A stretch of 63,047 nucleotides of DNA, taken from assembly GCA_934725735.1 (NCBI GenBank), contig CAKVCP010000001.1, positions 1 to 63,047 of the forward strand. Reading direction: 5' to 3'. The stretch is from an uncultured Thermoguttaceae bacterium. Lineage in GTDB: Bacteria > Planctomycetota > Planctomycetia > Pirellulales > Thermoguttaceae. This document shows, one piece after another, positions 44,740 to 54,167 of the stretch. Every line of letters begins with the position of its first letter. Positions within the stretch are counted from its first letter, which is position 1. The position numbers and the translations under genes are program-made. Below the pieces are notes generated by a model. It saw only the letters and a program-made list of their open reading frames with translations, made no database searches and was not told where the DNA came from.

Positions 44740-46830
44740 ATGACTATACCGAAGGTGAAAAAGCAGGATATCATTAAGGCTCTGAAATTTATCGACGAGA
44801 ACGGCGTCCCCGAACACTATACGAGCGTAAAATACGTGCTGACGTCAGAGGATGGGAAAAAGTATCCGCCGAAGTATGTAGTCGCCGTTGCGAACCATTT
44901 GGCAAATGGCGCAGATATTTCCACTGATTCTTTTAATAGCGTTGAGACAAGGAACTTTCTTGAAAGTCTAGGGTTCGCAATCGAGACAAAGCAGCAAGAA
45001 AAATATTACTTGTCCATTACCGCTGAAAGCGTGGAGTCAACAGACGAACGCTTTACAATGGATAATCTGAACCTTGGCGATAACTATAAGCCTCTGGACG
45101 TCTATTTTAAGAAGGAGAACGGAGTCGTAATCAAACGAGCTTACCGTAAAGGCGAAAGAAAAAACACCAATCAGACTATGCCGCGGATTGCTTGTCAGGT
45201 GTTTAAGAAGCAACTTGCCGCGTTATCAGTTGAGGAAAAGGAGAATTTTCCTGTCTGTAAATTCAAACCGAACGGCAAAATATTCAGAGGTATCTATGCA
45301 AGCGTTGACGAATTCGGGAGGCGTTACAACACTATAGGGTATCTGAAATACGACTACGACAACGGGCGTCAGTTTGTTATCTTTTGCTGGAACATTTTTT
45401 CCACGATTATCTTTGTGCAGGAATGTTTGAAGCGTTTTGGGGAACCGAGGGATCAGTTCGTGCTGGTATACCGGGAAAAAGATGAGAAAGAAGTTGCGGC
45501 GGAGAAAACGGAAACCGCTATTCAGGAAGAGCTTGCTCAACAGGTCAAAGAAATCCGGAATCCCTTTTCTTCGATGCTAATCGAGTCCAAAAACCTGATT
45601 TTTCGAGGCGCGCCAGGTACCGGCAAATCCTATCTTGCAAGGGAAATTGCGGCGGATATTATTAGCGACGGCTATGAGGACGATTATAGTCGCCTCACGG
45701 ACGAACAGAAAAAACAGGTGGAGTTTGTTCAGTTCCATCCGAGTTATGACTACTCTGATTTTGTCGAGGGACTCCGACCGAAGATAAATGACGACGGGAC
45801 GATGGGGTTTGAATTACAGGACGGTATTTTTAAAAAGTTTGTTGCCCGCGCGAGAAAGAACTATGAGAACTCGCAAAAATCTAAAGAAGTCGTCGAGAAA
45901 GAGGTATCTGTTCAGGAGGCGATGACGGAATTTTTCTCGAACATAAAGTTTGGCGTCGACGTCTTTAAGACGATTACTGGAAATGAATTCACCATTACCG
46001 ACGTTGATGAGGAACATATCAATATCTCCATTCCCGGAAACGCAACGGTCAACAAGCTTACTCTGAGGTTAGAGGAGATTAGAAAAATGTTGGAGTCCGG
46101 ACAGAAGTTTGAGAAAATAAAGGACGTCACAACCTTTTTCGGAAAGAACTTTGCTACGCAAGGATACTCTTATGACTTCGCTATCTATAACGCTATACGA
46201 AAAAGGAAAGCTTCACCTTCAAGAAAGATGGTAAAGCAAGAAGAACTGAAAAAATACATCTTTATCATCGATGAAATTAACCGCGGTGAAATATCAAAGA
46301 TTTTTGGCGAACTGTTTTTTGCAATAGACCCCGGCTATCGCGGTAGAGCCGGTGAAATCTCGACTCAGTATTCTAATTTACATTCCGACCCTGACGAAAA
46401 GTTCTATATTCCTGAAAACGTCTATATCATCGGAACGATGAACGATATCGACCGTTCGGTCGACAGTTTTGATTTTGCGATGCGTCGCCGATTCCGCTTC
46501 GTAGAGCTTAGGGCGGACGATCGCCTTGAAATGCTCGAGTTATTAGAAAACGAAGAGCTGAAAAATGAAGCGATCAGACGAATGACTGAGCTGAACAACG
46601 AGATTGTTGCAGTTGAAGATTTGAATGAGAATTACCAAATCGGCGCGTCCTACTTCTTAAAGTTGAAAACGCTTGGTTTTGACCAGCTTTGGACTGACTA
46701 CCTGCGACCGCTTCTCCAGGAATACATACACGGCATGTATGATGAAGAAGGGATTATGAACCGTTTTGAAAAGGCGTACGGCTATCAGAAATCTGACCGG
46801 GACGATGCGAATGAAGACGCTCAAGATTAA
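44740..46830 (+). CDS. mcrB: McrB-like AAA+ GTPase of a type IV restriction system
   Basis: The 696-residue protein is the motor subunit of an McrBC-type system that cuts modified DNA. Walker A is GAPGTGKS (290-297), Walker B is IIDE with NR (509-515), and the McrB signature is MNDIDRS (567-573), followed by DFAMRRRFRF. The N-terminal part (1 to about 240) is the variable recognition region. Its first about 80 residues, with YPPKYVVAVANH and ETRNFLESLGF, resemble the small head domain of some McrA-like proteins. AGGAGG lies before the ATG. The gene pair is more AT-rich than its neighbours, suggesting transfer. It overlaps mcrC by 26 bp. Confidence 0.9.
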   Translation: MTIPKVKKQDIIKALKFIDENGVPEHYTSVKYVLTSEDGKKYPPKYVVAVANHLANGADISTDSFNSVETRNFLESLGFAIETKQQEKYYLSITAESVESTDERFTMDNLNLGDNYKPLDVYFKKENGVVIKRAYRKGERKNTNQTMPRIACQVFKKQLAALSVEEKENFPVCKFKPNGKIFRGIYASVDEFGRRYNTIGYLKYDYDNGRQFVIFCWNIFSTIIFVQECLKRFGEPRDQFVLVYREKDEKEVAAEKTETAIQEELAQQVKEIRNPFSSMLIESKNLIFRGAPGTGKSYLAREIAADIISDGYEDDYSRLTDEQKKQVEFVQFHPSYDYSDFVEGLRPKINDDGTMGFELQDGIFKKFVARARKNYENSQKSKEVVEKEVSVQEAMTEFFSNIKFGVDVFKTITGNEFTITDVDEEHINISIPGNATVNKLTLRLEEIRKMLESGQKFEKIKDVTTFFGKNFATQGYSYDFAIYNAIRKRKASPSRKMVKQEELKKYIFIIDEINRGEISKIFGELFFAIDPGYRGRAGEISTQYSNLHSDPDEKFYIPENVYIIGTMNDIDRSVDSFDFAMRRRFRFVELRADDRLEMLELLENEELKNEAIRRMTELNNEIVAVEDLNENYQIGASYFLKLKTLGFDQLWTDYLRPLLQEYIHGMYDEEGIMNRFEKAYGYQKSDRDDANEDAQD

Positions 46831-48121
46831 GGATAATTCCCAACAGGCAAAAGAGGTCTTTTCACAAATCAAAAATCTTACGGGCAAAATCGCCGACAAG
46901 ACCTTGGAGCAACTTGAGCGTGAAGGCGTGTTTGTGTTTCCGGATACCGTAAAGGACGCAGGGGATATTACGCAAGACCAGACGGTCCTTCAAAGCGTGA
47001 ATAACGTCTATCGCTCTAGCAATGTGATGGGGTTTCTCGGCTATGGCGATGAACGACTGATTATCGAGTCTCGCTTTTGCGGAGAGGGGGAGGATTACTT
47101 CTTTCAGTATCTTTTAGACAAGGTTCTAGACTTTCCGAATATCGTGGACTTGAAATCTAACGTCGATCAAGACGCCCGAATTTTCAATTTCTTTCTGTTC
47201 CTATTCCCGCATTACCTCAAGACGGCTATGCGGAAGGGTTTATTCAAGGAGTACATTCGTCGCCGCCACAACGACGGGAATGTCAAAGGTACGATTGACG
47301 TCGCAAAACATATTGCGGAGAACACCCCTTTTGTGGGAAAGATTGCATATAGCCAGCGCGAGTTTTCCTATGATAACAGTCTGATGGAATTGGTACGGCA
47401 TACCGTCGAGTTTATCAAGAGAAAGCCCTATGGAAACAAACTACTCGTCAAAGTTAAAGACGAAGTGAAACTCGTAATCGACGCGACCCCCGGATATGAG
47501 CCTTGCAACCAACGGAAAATCATCGAGCGAAACGAACAGAATCCCGTTCGACACGCCTACTTTCGGGAGTATCTTGCGTTACAAAGATTGTGTCTCTTGA
47601 TCCTTCGGTACCAGAGACGTCAAAACGGCTTTGGAGTGAAGCGGGTATACGGCGTCCTCTTTGACGGAGCATGGTTGTGGGAGGAGTACGTCAACTCGCT
47701 TATCGGAGACGCTTTTTACCATCCGATGAACAAGGAAGGGAAGGGCGCGCAGCGCCTCTTTGACGGTAATGTGGGCCTAATCTATCCTGACTTCATCAGC
47801 CGCAACGTCGAAAAGCGTATGATAGCCGACGCAAAATATAAGCCAATCAATAACATCGGTAATCGCGATTATTTACAGACGCTTGCTTATATGTTCCGTT
47901 TTGACGCGAAGATCGGCTACTGTCTTTATCCCGAACAAGAGAACGCGGCGGATCAATTATTGCGGATGAACCGAGGGTCTACCTATGAGAAAAATGTTGC
48001 GCCGCGCGACGATATCAGCGTTACGAAACACGGCTTGAAAATTCCGATGGACGCTCAGAATTACGCCGACTTTATCGAGAGAATAAAAGTCAGCGAGCAG
48101 GAGTTCGCAAGCCTTTTTTGA
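46805..48121 (+). CDS. mcrC: McrC-like nuclease subunit
   Basis: The 438-residue McrC homologue partners with McrB and supplies the endonuclease. The PD-(D/E)xK site is visible as YPDF (Asp329) and IADAKYK (Asp342, Lys344). Upstream, FDGAWLWEEYV is the family block before the nuclease core. The N-terminal part contains the usual McrB-contacting region with RFCGEGEDYFFQYLL. I chose ATG 46805; ATG 46811 is also possible. Either overlaps the mcrB end, typical of coupled translation. It shares the AT-rich composition of mcrB. Confidence 0.9.
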   Translation: MRMKTLKIKDNSQQAKEVFSQIKNLTGKIADKTLEQLEREGVFVFPDTVKDAGDITQDQTVLQSVNNVYRSSNVMGFLGYGDERLIIESRFCGEGEDYFFQYLLDKVLDFPNIVDLKSNVDQDARIFNFFLFLFPHYLKTAMRKGLFKEYIRRRHNDGNVKGTIDVAKHIAENTPFVGKIAYSQREFSYDNSLMELVRHTVEFIKRKPYGNKLLVKVKDEVKLVIDATPGYEPCNQRKIIERNEQNPVRHAYFREYLALQRLCLLILRYQRRQNGFGVKRVYGVLFDGAWLWEEYVNSLIGDAFYHPMNKEGKGAQRLFDGNVGLIYPDFISRNVEKRMIADAKYKPINNIGNRDYLQTLAYMFRFDAKIGYCLYPEQENAADQLLRMNRGSTYEKNVAPRDDISVTKHGLKIPMDAQNYADFIERIKVSEQEFASLF

Positions 48122-48220
48122 ACGGTTAAGCGCCGACAAGTCTAGCGCAAACCCAGGCGGAAGGGCGTATCGAAGAGAATCTCGTAGCCGCGTCCGCGAG
48201 GATGAGCGGTTAAAAGCGAA

Positions 48221-48246
48221 ATAGACATGATTGAAATCATGTCTAT
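48221..48246 (-). terminator. Hairpin between mcrC and lptB
   Basis: A perfect 11-bp stem (ATAGACATGAT with ATCATGTCTAT) has a 4-nt loop. Read on the minus strand it is followed by TTTCGCTTTT, so it more likely ends the lptB transcript than mcrC. Confidence 0.55.
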
Positions 48247-48298
48247 CCCAAGAATTTGATCGTTATCGTCTGACCAGCGATGGCGCGGGGCGCCTTTT

Positions 48299-49489
48299 TT
48301 AACGCTTGCGGCGCTTTAAGACTCCCGTTAATTTGTTGAGGTAACGGTTCTCCTCCGGGGCCTGATCGCGCGGAGACGGGGTTGGTTCCGCCGCGCCGCG
48401 ATTATTGAGGGAGAGTCGGGGCCGCTTGGTTGAACGGTCGTTCGACGACGTTTGAGGGTCTGCGAAAGACGTAGGAAGAGGGATATGTTTCGGACGCGTC
48501 GGCGTCGCGGAGGATGGGTGCGTCGAGGACGCGTTTGGCGCCCGCCGCGTTCTCGACGCGGAAGCGCCGCGTTTGCGTTCGTTGTAGGCTTGAATTTCTT
48601 CACGCGTCACATTGAGGCTACGCTCGCTTTTATCAAGTTCAAGCTCTATCATTTCTTGATATGCGGCTCTGACGATATCCTTCGCTTCTTCAGCGGTATA
48701 TCCCTGCGCGATTCCGATCGATTCGGCGTTGTCTTTCGCTTCGTGGTCGAAATACGTCGCGATGGCGTAAGGATGGCTGATGACGTCCATCGCGGTTCCC
48801 TCGCAGAGAATCCACCCGCCCTTCTGGATGACGTACGCGCGGTTGATGACGCGGAGCGTGTTCGCGATCGAGTGGTCGTTGATGATGATCGAAAGGCCCT
48901 CCGCGGCCATCTTGCGGATTTCTTTCTGGATCGTGTTGATTGTCGGCGGGTCGCACGCGGCGAATGGTTCGTCAAGCATGAGGACTTTCGGTTTGCGTAT
49001 CAACGCGCGCGCAAATTCCAATCGACGACGTTCGCCGCCGGAAAGCCCCCCCGACGCGCCGCCGGAACCGACCTTGTCTTTCCGGTGTGCGATTAACTCA
49101 AAACGTTCGAGCAGTTGCGTGCAAAGCTCTTGACTCTCCTTTTTACGCATGCCAAGGAACTCCATGACCGCGAGAAGGTTTTGTTCGACGGTCAGGTCGT
49201 CGAAGGTGCTGCGTTCCTGAGGCAGGTATTCCAACCCCATTTGACAGCGCTGGAACATGGGCATTTTGGAGATTTCCTGTCCGTCAAGAAATATTTTCCC
49301 CGCCGTGGCGCGTCTGAGCCCGCAGATCATGTGGAAACAGGTGGTCTTACCGGCGCCGTTGGGCCCGAGAAGCCCGATGATTTCTCCCGGATAGACCTTC
49401 AGGGATACGTCGTTGACGACGACGTTATTTTTTTTATATACCTTTCTAATTCCCTGAACGTCTAAAATAGGTTTCTTCTGTTCGCTCAT
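48299..49489 (-). CDS. lptB: LPS export ABC transporter ATP-binding protein LptB
   Basis: The 396-residue ATPase should drive LPS extraction from the inner membrane with LptFG. Walker A is GPNGAGKTT near residue 41, the signature is LSGGERRR, Walker B is VLMLDEPFAACDP with the catalytic Glu, and the switch His is in IINDHS. DEPFAxxDP is typical of LptB. LptB is usually about 240 residues; here a Ser/Pro/Arg-rich basic tail of about 120 residues follows. The start is ATG 49489 with GGGAG upstream. The frame stays open 124 codons further, but that stretch overlaps the next gene and is not family-like. lptF and lptG are not in the window. Confidence 0.93.
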   Translation of the reverse strand: MSEQKKPILDVQGIRKVYKKNNVVVNDVSLKVYPGEIIGLLGPNGAGKTTCFHMICGLRRATAGKIFLDGQEISKMPMFQRCQMGLEYLPQERSTFDDLTVEQNLLAVMEFLGMRKKESQELCTQLLERFELIAHRKDKVGSGGASGGLSGGERRRLEFARALIRKPKVLMLDEPFAACDPPTINTIQKEIRKMAAEGLSIIINDHSIANTLRVINRAYVIQKGGWILCEGTAMDVISHPYAIATYFDHEAKDNAESIGIAQGYTAEEAKDIVRAAYQEMIELELDKSERSLNVTREEIQAYNERKRGASASRTRRAPNASSTHPSSATPTRPKHIPLPTSFADPQTSSNDRSTKRPRLSLNNRGAAEPTPSPRDQAPEENRYLNKLTGVLKRRKR

Positions 49490-49556
49490 AGCTCCCTCGT
49501 CTATCGTCGACGACTGAACGCGGTCGTTTCTTGGTTCTAGCATAGCTCTCATTCTT

Positions 49557-50480
49557 TTACCTTGACGTGTTGGAGAGTCGGCGTCCTGTATTCGGATCGT
49601 AGCCCGCCGCACGGAAGGCTCCTTCGACAAATTGACGAAGCTCCTGCGGATCGTATTCTTGCATTTCCGCCGCAGTGTCCAAGATTTGGAGCGCTTCCAG
49701 ACGATATTCGGGGGAGAGAATGTCGGGAGAGGCGAGGAGATCGATCGGTTCCATGTCGGCGACGATCCGTCGATTTTCGAGTAGACAGACGCGCGTCGCA
49801 GTGCAAAGCGCTTCGGAGAGGGAACGCACGGCGACGAGCGTGGCGCCTTGATCCTCGGCAAAGCGCGAGATCGCCCGACGGAGCAACTTGCTCGTCGGGG
49901 GATCGCAACCTTCGAAGGGAGAATCGAGGAGAAGAAGCGCGGGCGCGGAAGCGAGAACGCAGGCGAAATCGAGACGGCGCCGCTCGCCGCCGGAGAGCCC
50001 GGCGAATTCTTCGACGGAACGATCCGCCAAATACGTCAGGTTGAAGAGCCTCAACGCTTCGTCGCAAATTGCAAGGCGTTCTTCGCGCGAGAAATCTCGA
50101 ACGCAAGTCGCCTGGTAGACGCGATCTCGAACCGTCGTTTTCTTCAGACTCAAACGCGATAAAAAGGACTGAAAACGCCCCTGAGAAGGATTCCAAGGCA
50201 ATTTGCTGATTCCCGCCTGAAAGCGTTCTTCCGACGTCGAGACCGTTACGTTGGCTCCGTTCAAATAGACTTTCCACAGCGTCTCTTTCGTTGCGCCCGC
50301 GATCTGAGCGACAATCTGCGATTTACCAGAACCCGCCGGTCCTAATAGGGCGACGATCTCTCCGGGATAAATTTGCAGAGCTCCGCTTTGGCGATCCGGT
50401 TTCTGGTAGAGTCCGGCGCGTTCTAGACGGAGCACGGGAGTTGTCGTTCGTCGTAGCGACGACGCAGCGTTAGTCGACAT
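49557..50480 (-). CDS. LptB-like ABC protein lacking catalytic residues
   Basis: The 307-residue LptB paralogue lies 67 bp upstream of lptB. Walker A is intact (GPAGSGKS), as is the signature LSGGERRR. Walker B reads LLLLDSPFEGCDPP, so the catalytic Glu of DEP is Ser. The switch His of NDHS is replaced in VAVRSLSEAL. An insertion follows the first helix (about residues 95-130). It probably binds ATP but hydrolyses it poorly, and could pair with LptB as a regulatory half; that is inference. AAGGAGG precedes the ATG. Confidence 0.85.
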   Translation of the reverse strand: MSTNAASSLRRTTTPVLRLERAGLYQKPDRQSGALQIYPGEIVALLGPAGSGKSQIVAQIAGATKETLWKVYLNGANVTVSTSEERFQAGISKLPWNPSQGRFQSFLSRLSLKKTTVRDRVYQATCVRDFSREERLAICDEALRLFNLTYLADRSVEEFAGLSGGERRRLDFACVLASAPALLLLDSPFEGCDPPTSKLLRRAISRFAEDQGATLVAVRSLSEALCTATRVCLLENRRIVADMEPIDLLASPDILSPEYRLEALQILDTAAEMQEYDPQELRQFVEGAFRAAGYDPNTGRRLSNTSR

Positions 50481-50526
50481 AGAATCCTCCTTCGTCTTTT
50501 ACCGGGAAAAAAGAGGGACGTTTGCC

Positions 50527-50643
50527 TTACTGGGCGTTTTCGTTCTCATCCTGCGTCGTTAGCAACTTGTAGAAGCACCACGTCATGAGTCCGATGACGA
50601 TAGCCAAAGAAGTCGTCATGCTAATCCAACCGCCCAAAGTCAT
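50527..50643 (-). CDS. 38-residue membrane peptide, MetS-like symporter accessory
   Basis: The peptide starts MTLGGWISMTTSLAIVIG and has one hydrophobic segment (about residues 5-27), then a short charged tail ending DENENAQ. AAGGAG lies 6 nt before the ATG. It follows two NSS sodium symporter genes by 57 bp on the same strand. This size, topology and position match the small subunits (MetS) that accompany some bacterial NSS transporters. It is conserved in arrangement rather than clear sequence, so the role is inferred. Confidence 0.7.
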   Translation of the reverse strand: MTLGGWISMTTSLAIVIGLMTWCFYKLLTTQDENENAQ

Positions 50644-50700
50644 AGAAAACTCCTTTTAAAATCTGTATTATAGTTAAAATCTCTATAAAAAGCAATAACG

Positions 50701-52386
50701 TTAGTCTTGCGTAGCGGCGTTCTTTTCCTCGTCAATCGGCTTGAGCGCGTTTTTAGACCAACGCTTCATCGTCTTTACGGAGAGAATGAAGAGTAGTACG
50801 AGAATAATGGCGAAGAATCCCAGCGATAATTGCGCGACCGAGTCGGCGCGCACCGCTTCGATTCTTGCGCCCATGTTTTTGAACATCCAAAAGATTGCGA
50901 TAATCAAGAGGTAGGGGAAGGAAATATATTTAACGACGTTCGCGAGGAAGCAAGGGGGAGTGATCTTCGATCCGCGCGCGATCTCTTCGCGCATCTTGAC
51001 GCTACCCCAAACGTAAGCGGCCAGACCCGTCTGGAAGATGGCGAAGAAGAACGGAGCGAAGTTGGCGAGCCAGAAGTCGAAAGCGTCGAGCGCCGCGAGG
51101 TTCTTCGTGAACCACACGACAATCGCCGAGCCGATAAGATTCACGACCGCGGCGAGAATGACGCTGACCCCGCGCTTCGTTTGCAGCGACTCCTGGAACA
51201 AGACGACCGTCGGTTGAACGAGGGACATCGAGCTGGTGACCGACGCGAAAAAGAGGAGGAAGAAGAAGACGAAGCCGCAGAACTGCCCAAGAGGCATCAG
51301 TCCGAAAACGTTTGGAAGAACGACAAAACCGAGGGTAAAGGACGAGGAGAACCCGTCGGCGGCGCGCTCTCCAAGGAACATAATCGCGGTGGGGATCACC
51401 ATCAGCCCGGCGAGAACGACTTCGCAGAATTCGTTCATCGTCGTCGACGTGAGGCTCGAAAGCGCGATATCGTCTTTCGGTCTCACATAGCTTGCGTACG
51501 TGCAAATTGCGCAAAGGCATAGCGAGACCGTGTAGAAAATCTGCGCCGTCGCCGCCAACCACGTTTCAGGATTCAACAAGGTCGTCCAAACGTTCGTGCG
51601 CCCAATCAGATTACCCGACTCGTCGACAATATCGCGGGTCGGATTCCACATGAATCCCAAACCGTCGAGGAAACTTTGTCCCGGCTGACCCGTGGGGTTC
51701 CCGAGGGTAACGACGCGGATAATCATAATGACCGCGCAGAGGAGAATGAGAGGCGCCGCGCGTTTGCTGAATTTTTCAATTCCTTTGGAAACGCCGCGAT
51801 AGATCAAAAGGAAGTTGAGAAGCGTGCAAAACGCCGTGACGCACAGAAGAGGAATCCCGGCGCCGTTAAAGAGGGAGCCGTTGGCGTGAAGACCGACCGA
51901 ATTGGCGAAGAGGTTTTCGTATTCCGCGGCGTTGTTATACGAAAGTCCAATGACGCCGCTGGGATCGAGGGAGAATCCTAGCCCGATCGGCTCGAGTACT
52001 CCGCCGAGATATTTGAGCGCGTATAGCAGGCACCACGACTCGACGAAAATGTAGTACATGTTGATGACGAACGGCACGATGACGCTCAATCCGCCGACGA
52101 CGCCCCAAATCTTCTTTCCCCCGCTCGCGGCGTAATACATCCCCAACGGCGAATGAAAACCGTGCCGACCGGCGTATCGTCCGAGCGCCCATTCGCTCAT
52201 CGACACCGGAATCGCGATCAGAAGGAGCGAGATCATATAGGGAATCATGAACGCTCCGCCTCCGTAATTCACCGCTTGCCCTGGAAATCTTAGAAAATTC
52301 CCGAGTCCGACGGCGCTTCCGGCGACCGCCAAAATAACTCCAAGTTGCGAACCCCAATGTTCGGTCGAGTTGTGTTTTTCCGCCAT
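50701..52386 (-). CDS. Sodium-dependent NSS family transporter 1
   Basis: The 561-residue inner-membrane protein has the LeuT-type fold with about 12 membrane segments. Segment 1 holds the family motif VAGSAVGLGNFLRFPGQA, whose unwound glycines bind sodium and substrate. SEWALGRYAGR follows segment 2. It should import an amino acid or similar organic solute with sodium. It is a tandem paralogue of the gene 22 bp upstream and is followed by the MetS-like peptide. The end is short and charged. Confidence 0.93.
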   Translation of the reverse strand: MAEKHNSTEHWGSQLGVILAVAGSAVGLGNFLRFPGQAVNYGGGAFMIPYMISLLLIAIPVSMSEWALGRYAGRHGFHSPLGMYYAASGGKKIWGVVGGLSVIVPFVINMYYIFVESWCLLYALKYLGGVLEPIGLGFSLDPSGVIGLSYNNAAEYENLFANSVGLHANGSLFNGAGIPLLCVTAFCTLLNFLLIYRGVSKGIEKFSKRAAPLILLCAVIMIIRVVTLGNPTGQPGQSFLDGLGFMWNPTRDIVDESGNLIGRTNVWTTLLNPETWLAATAQIFYTVSLCLCAICTYASYVRPKDDIALSSLTSTTMNEFCEVVLAGLMVIPTAIMFLGERAADGFSSSFTLGFVVLPNVFGLMPLGQFCGFVFFFLLFFASVTSSMSLVQPTVVLFQESLQTKRGVSVILAAVVNLIGSAIVVWFTKNLAALDAFDFWLANFAPFFFAIFQTGLAAYVWGSVKMREEIARGSKITPPCFLANVVKYISFPYLLIIAIFWMFKNMGARIEAVRADSVAQLSLGFFAIILVLLFILSVKTMKRWSKNALKPIDEEKNAATQD

Positions 52387-52408
52387 TGCCTTCCTTTCTT
52401 GAGGCGAT

Positions 52409-54085
52409 CTACGCTTGAGGTTGATTGTGACTGTTTGGTTCTAGAGAATCGAGCCGCGTCCAGCGTTTCATGGAGACGAATCCTAAGAGGAGGATAGCCG
52501 CCAAGACGGAGAGCATGAAGAGGACGGAGAGTTTCGGCACGAATTGCGTCGCGACTTGTTCGACGCGATCCGCCATATTCTTCCACGCCCAAAACCCGAA
52601 GACTAGAAGAAGGTAGGGAAAGGAAACGTATTTTAAAAAGCCCCCCAGCCGCTGCGGAGGGTTGATTCGCGCGCCGCGTTTGAGCTCGGCAAGAAGGGAC
52701 GCGTCGCCCCATACAAAGACGACGACGCACGTTTGAAGCGCTCCGCCGAGGAACGGCATGAGGTTCGCGACCCAGAAGTCGAAGACGTCGAGCGCCATAA
52801 GGTCTTTGGTGAACCAGCTGACGATCGCCGTTCCAAGGAGATTGATCGACGAGACGACGACGGCGCTTTGTTTTCGACCCCAGTGAAGCGAGTCTTGGAA
52901 GAGCGCGACGGCGGGCTGAACCATCGAAACGGAGCTTGTGATCGCGGCGAGGAAGAGGAGCGTGAAGAGAACGAATCCGCATAGCTGCCCCATCGGCATC
53001 AACCCGAAGACGTTCGGCAGGACGTTGAAGCCGAGCGCAAAGGATGAACCGACGCTCTTGCTTGCGTCGGCGCCGAGAAACATGATCGCGGGCGGAACGG
53101 TCATGAGTCCGCCGAGAACGACTTCGCAGAACTCGTTCGTCGCCACGGCGGAGACGCTCGAAAGCGCGACGTCCCCTCGCGACTTGACGTAACTTGCGTA
53201 TGTGCAGATCGCGCCGAAGCAGATCGACGTGGAGAAGAAGATCTGCGCCGTGGCTGCGAGCCATACCTCGGGGTTGAGAAGGGATTGCGCTAAAGTCAAG
53301 CGACCGACGACTTCTCCCGAGGCGTTCACGATCTCGCGCGTTGGATTCCACATGAACCCGAGACCGTCGATGAAGCTCTGTCCCGGCGTACCCGTCGGGT
53401 TGCCGAGCGTGACGACGCGGATAATGACGGCGACGGCGCACAGAAGAATGAGCGGCGCGACGGTTTTGCAGAATCTCTCGATTCCCTTGGAGACGCCTTT
53501 GTAGATGAGGATGAAATTCATCGCGGCGCACGCGAGGGTCGTCCAAAGAATCGCGCGCGTCCCTACGCCAAAGAGGGAGCCGTCTTGACCGACGCCGACG
53601 AGTCGGCCAAAAAATTTTTCGTAACCGCTTGTCGAATCGAATTTCAGACCGGGTGCGACGTCGCTAAAGAGCGAAAATCCAAGCCCGACATGCTGGAGCA
53701 AACCGCCTAAGTACTGCGCCGCGTACGCGAGACACCACGCTTCGATCACGATGTAGTACATCGCGATGACGAAGGGAGAGAAGGTGTTGAGACACCCCGC
53801 AAATCCCCATCGAATCTTACGTCCTCCCGCGACGTAGAGCGCGCCTAGCGGAGAGTGAAACCCCATTCTTCCGGCATAGCGTCCGAGCGCCCATTCGCTC
53901 ATAGCAAGAGGAATAGCGATGACAAAAAGCGCGATAACGTAGGGGATCATAAAGGCGCCGCCGCCGTGAAGGGCCACTTGTCCCGGAAATCTTAAAAAAT
54001 TTCCCAACCCGACGGCGCTCCCTGCCACCGCTAAAATAACCCCTAAAGAGGCTCCCCAATTTTCTTGCGCGTTTTTGCTAGGCAT
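52409..54085 (-). CDS. Sodium-dependent NSS family transporter 2
   Basis: The 558-residue tandem paralogue of transporter 1 has the same motifs (VAGSAVGLGNFLRFPGQV, SEWALGRYAGR), conserved over the whole length. Differences concentrate in loops and the middle segments, so the substrates may differ. It starts at ATG 54085 and probably heads the operon with transporter 1 and the small peptide. Confidence 0.93.
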   Translation of the reverse strand: MPSKNAQENWGASLGVILAVAGSAVGLGNFLRFPGQVALHGGGAFMIPYVIALFVIAIPLAMSEWALGRYAGRMGFHSPLGALYVAGGRKIRWGFAGCLNTFSPFVIAMYYIVIEAWCLAYAAQYLGGLLQHVGLGFSLFSDVAPGLKFDSTSGYEKFFGRLVGVGQDGSLFGVGTRAILWTTLACAAMNFILIYKGVSKGIERFCKTVAPLILLCAVAVIIRVVTLGNPTGTPGQSFIDGLGFMWNPTREIVNASGEVVGRLTLAQSLLNPEVWLAATAQIFFSTSICFGAICTYASYVKSRGDVALSSVSAVATNEFCEVVLGGLMTVPPAIMFLGADASKSVGSSFALGFNVLPNVFGLMPMGQLCGFVLFTLLFLAAITSSVSMVQPAVALFQDSLHWGRKQSAVVVSSINLLGTAIVSWFTKDLMALDVFDFWVANLMPFLGGALQTCVVVFVWGDASLLAELKRGARINPPQRLGGFLKYVSFPYLLLVFGFWAWKNMADRVEQVATQFVPKLSVLFMLSVLAAILLLGFVSMKRWTRLDSLEPNSHNQPQA

Positions 54086-54167
54086 CTGCTAGTCTTTCTT
54101 TTGGTGCGCGTCGATTGCGTCAACCGTCTTTTGAGGACGCGGCGGCGTCGACGTCGAATAATTTGAA

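Noticed and set aside
49490..49861. A 124-codon N-terminal extension of lptB.
   Set aside because: It overlaps the LptB-like gene in another frame, is not family-like, and ATG 49489 has a good ribosome-binding site.
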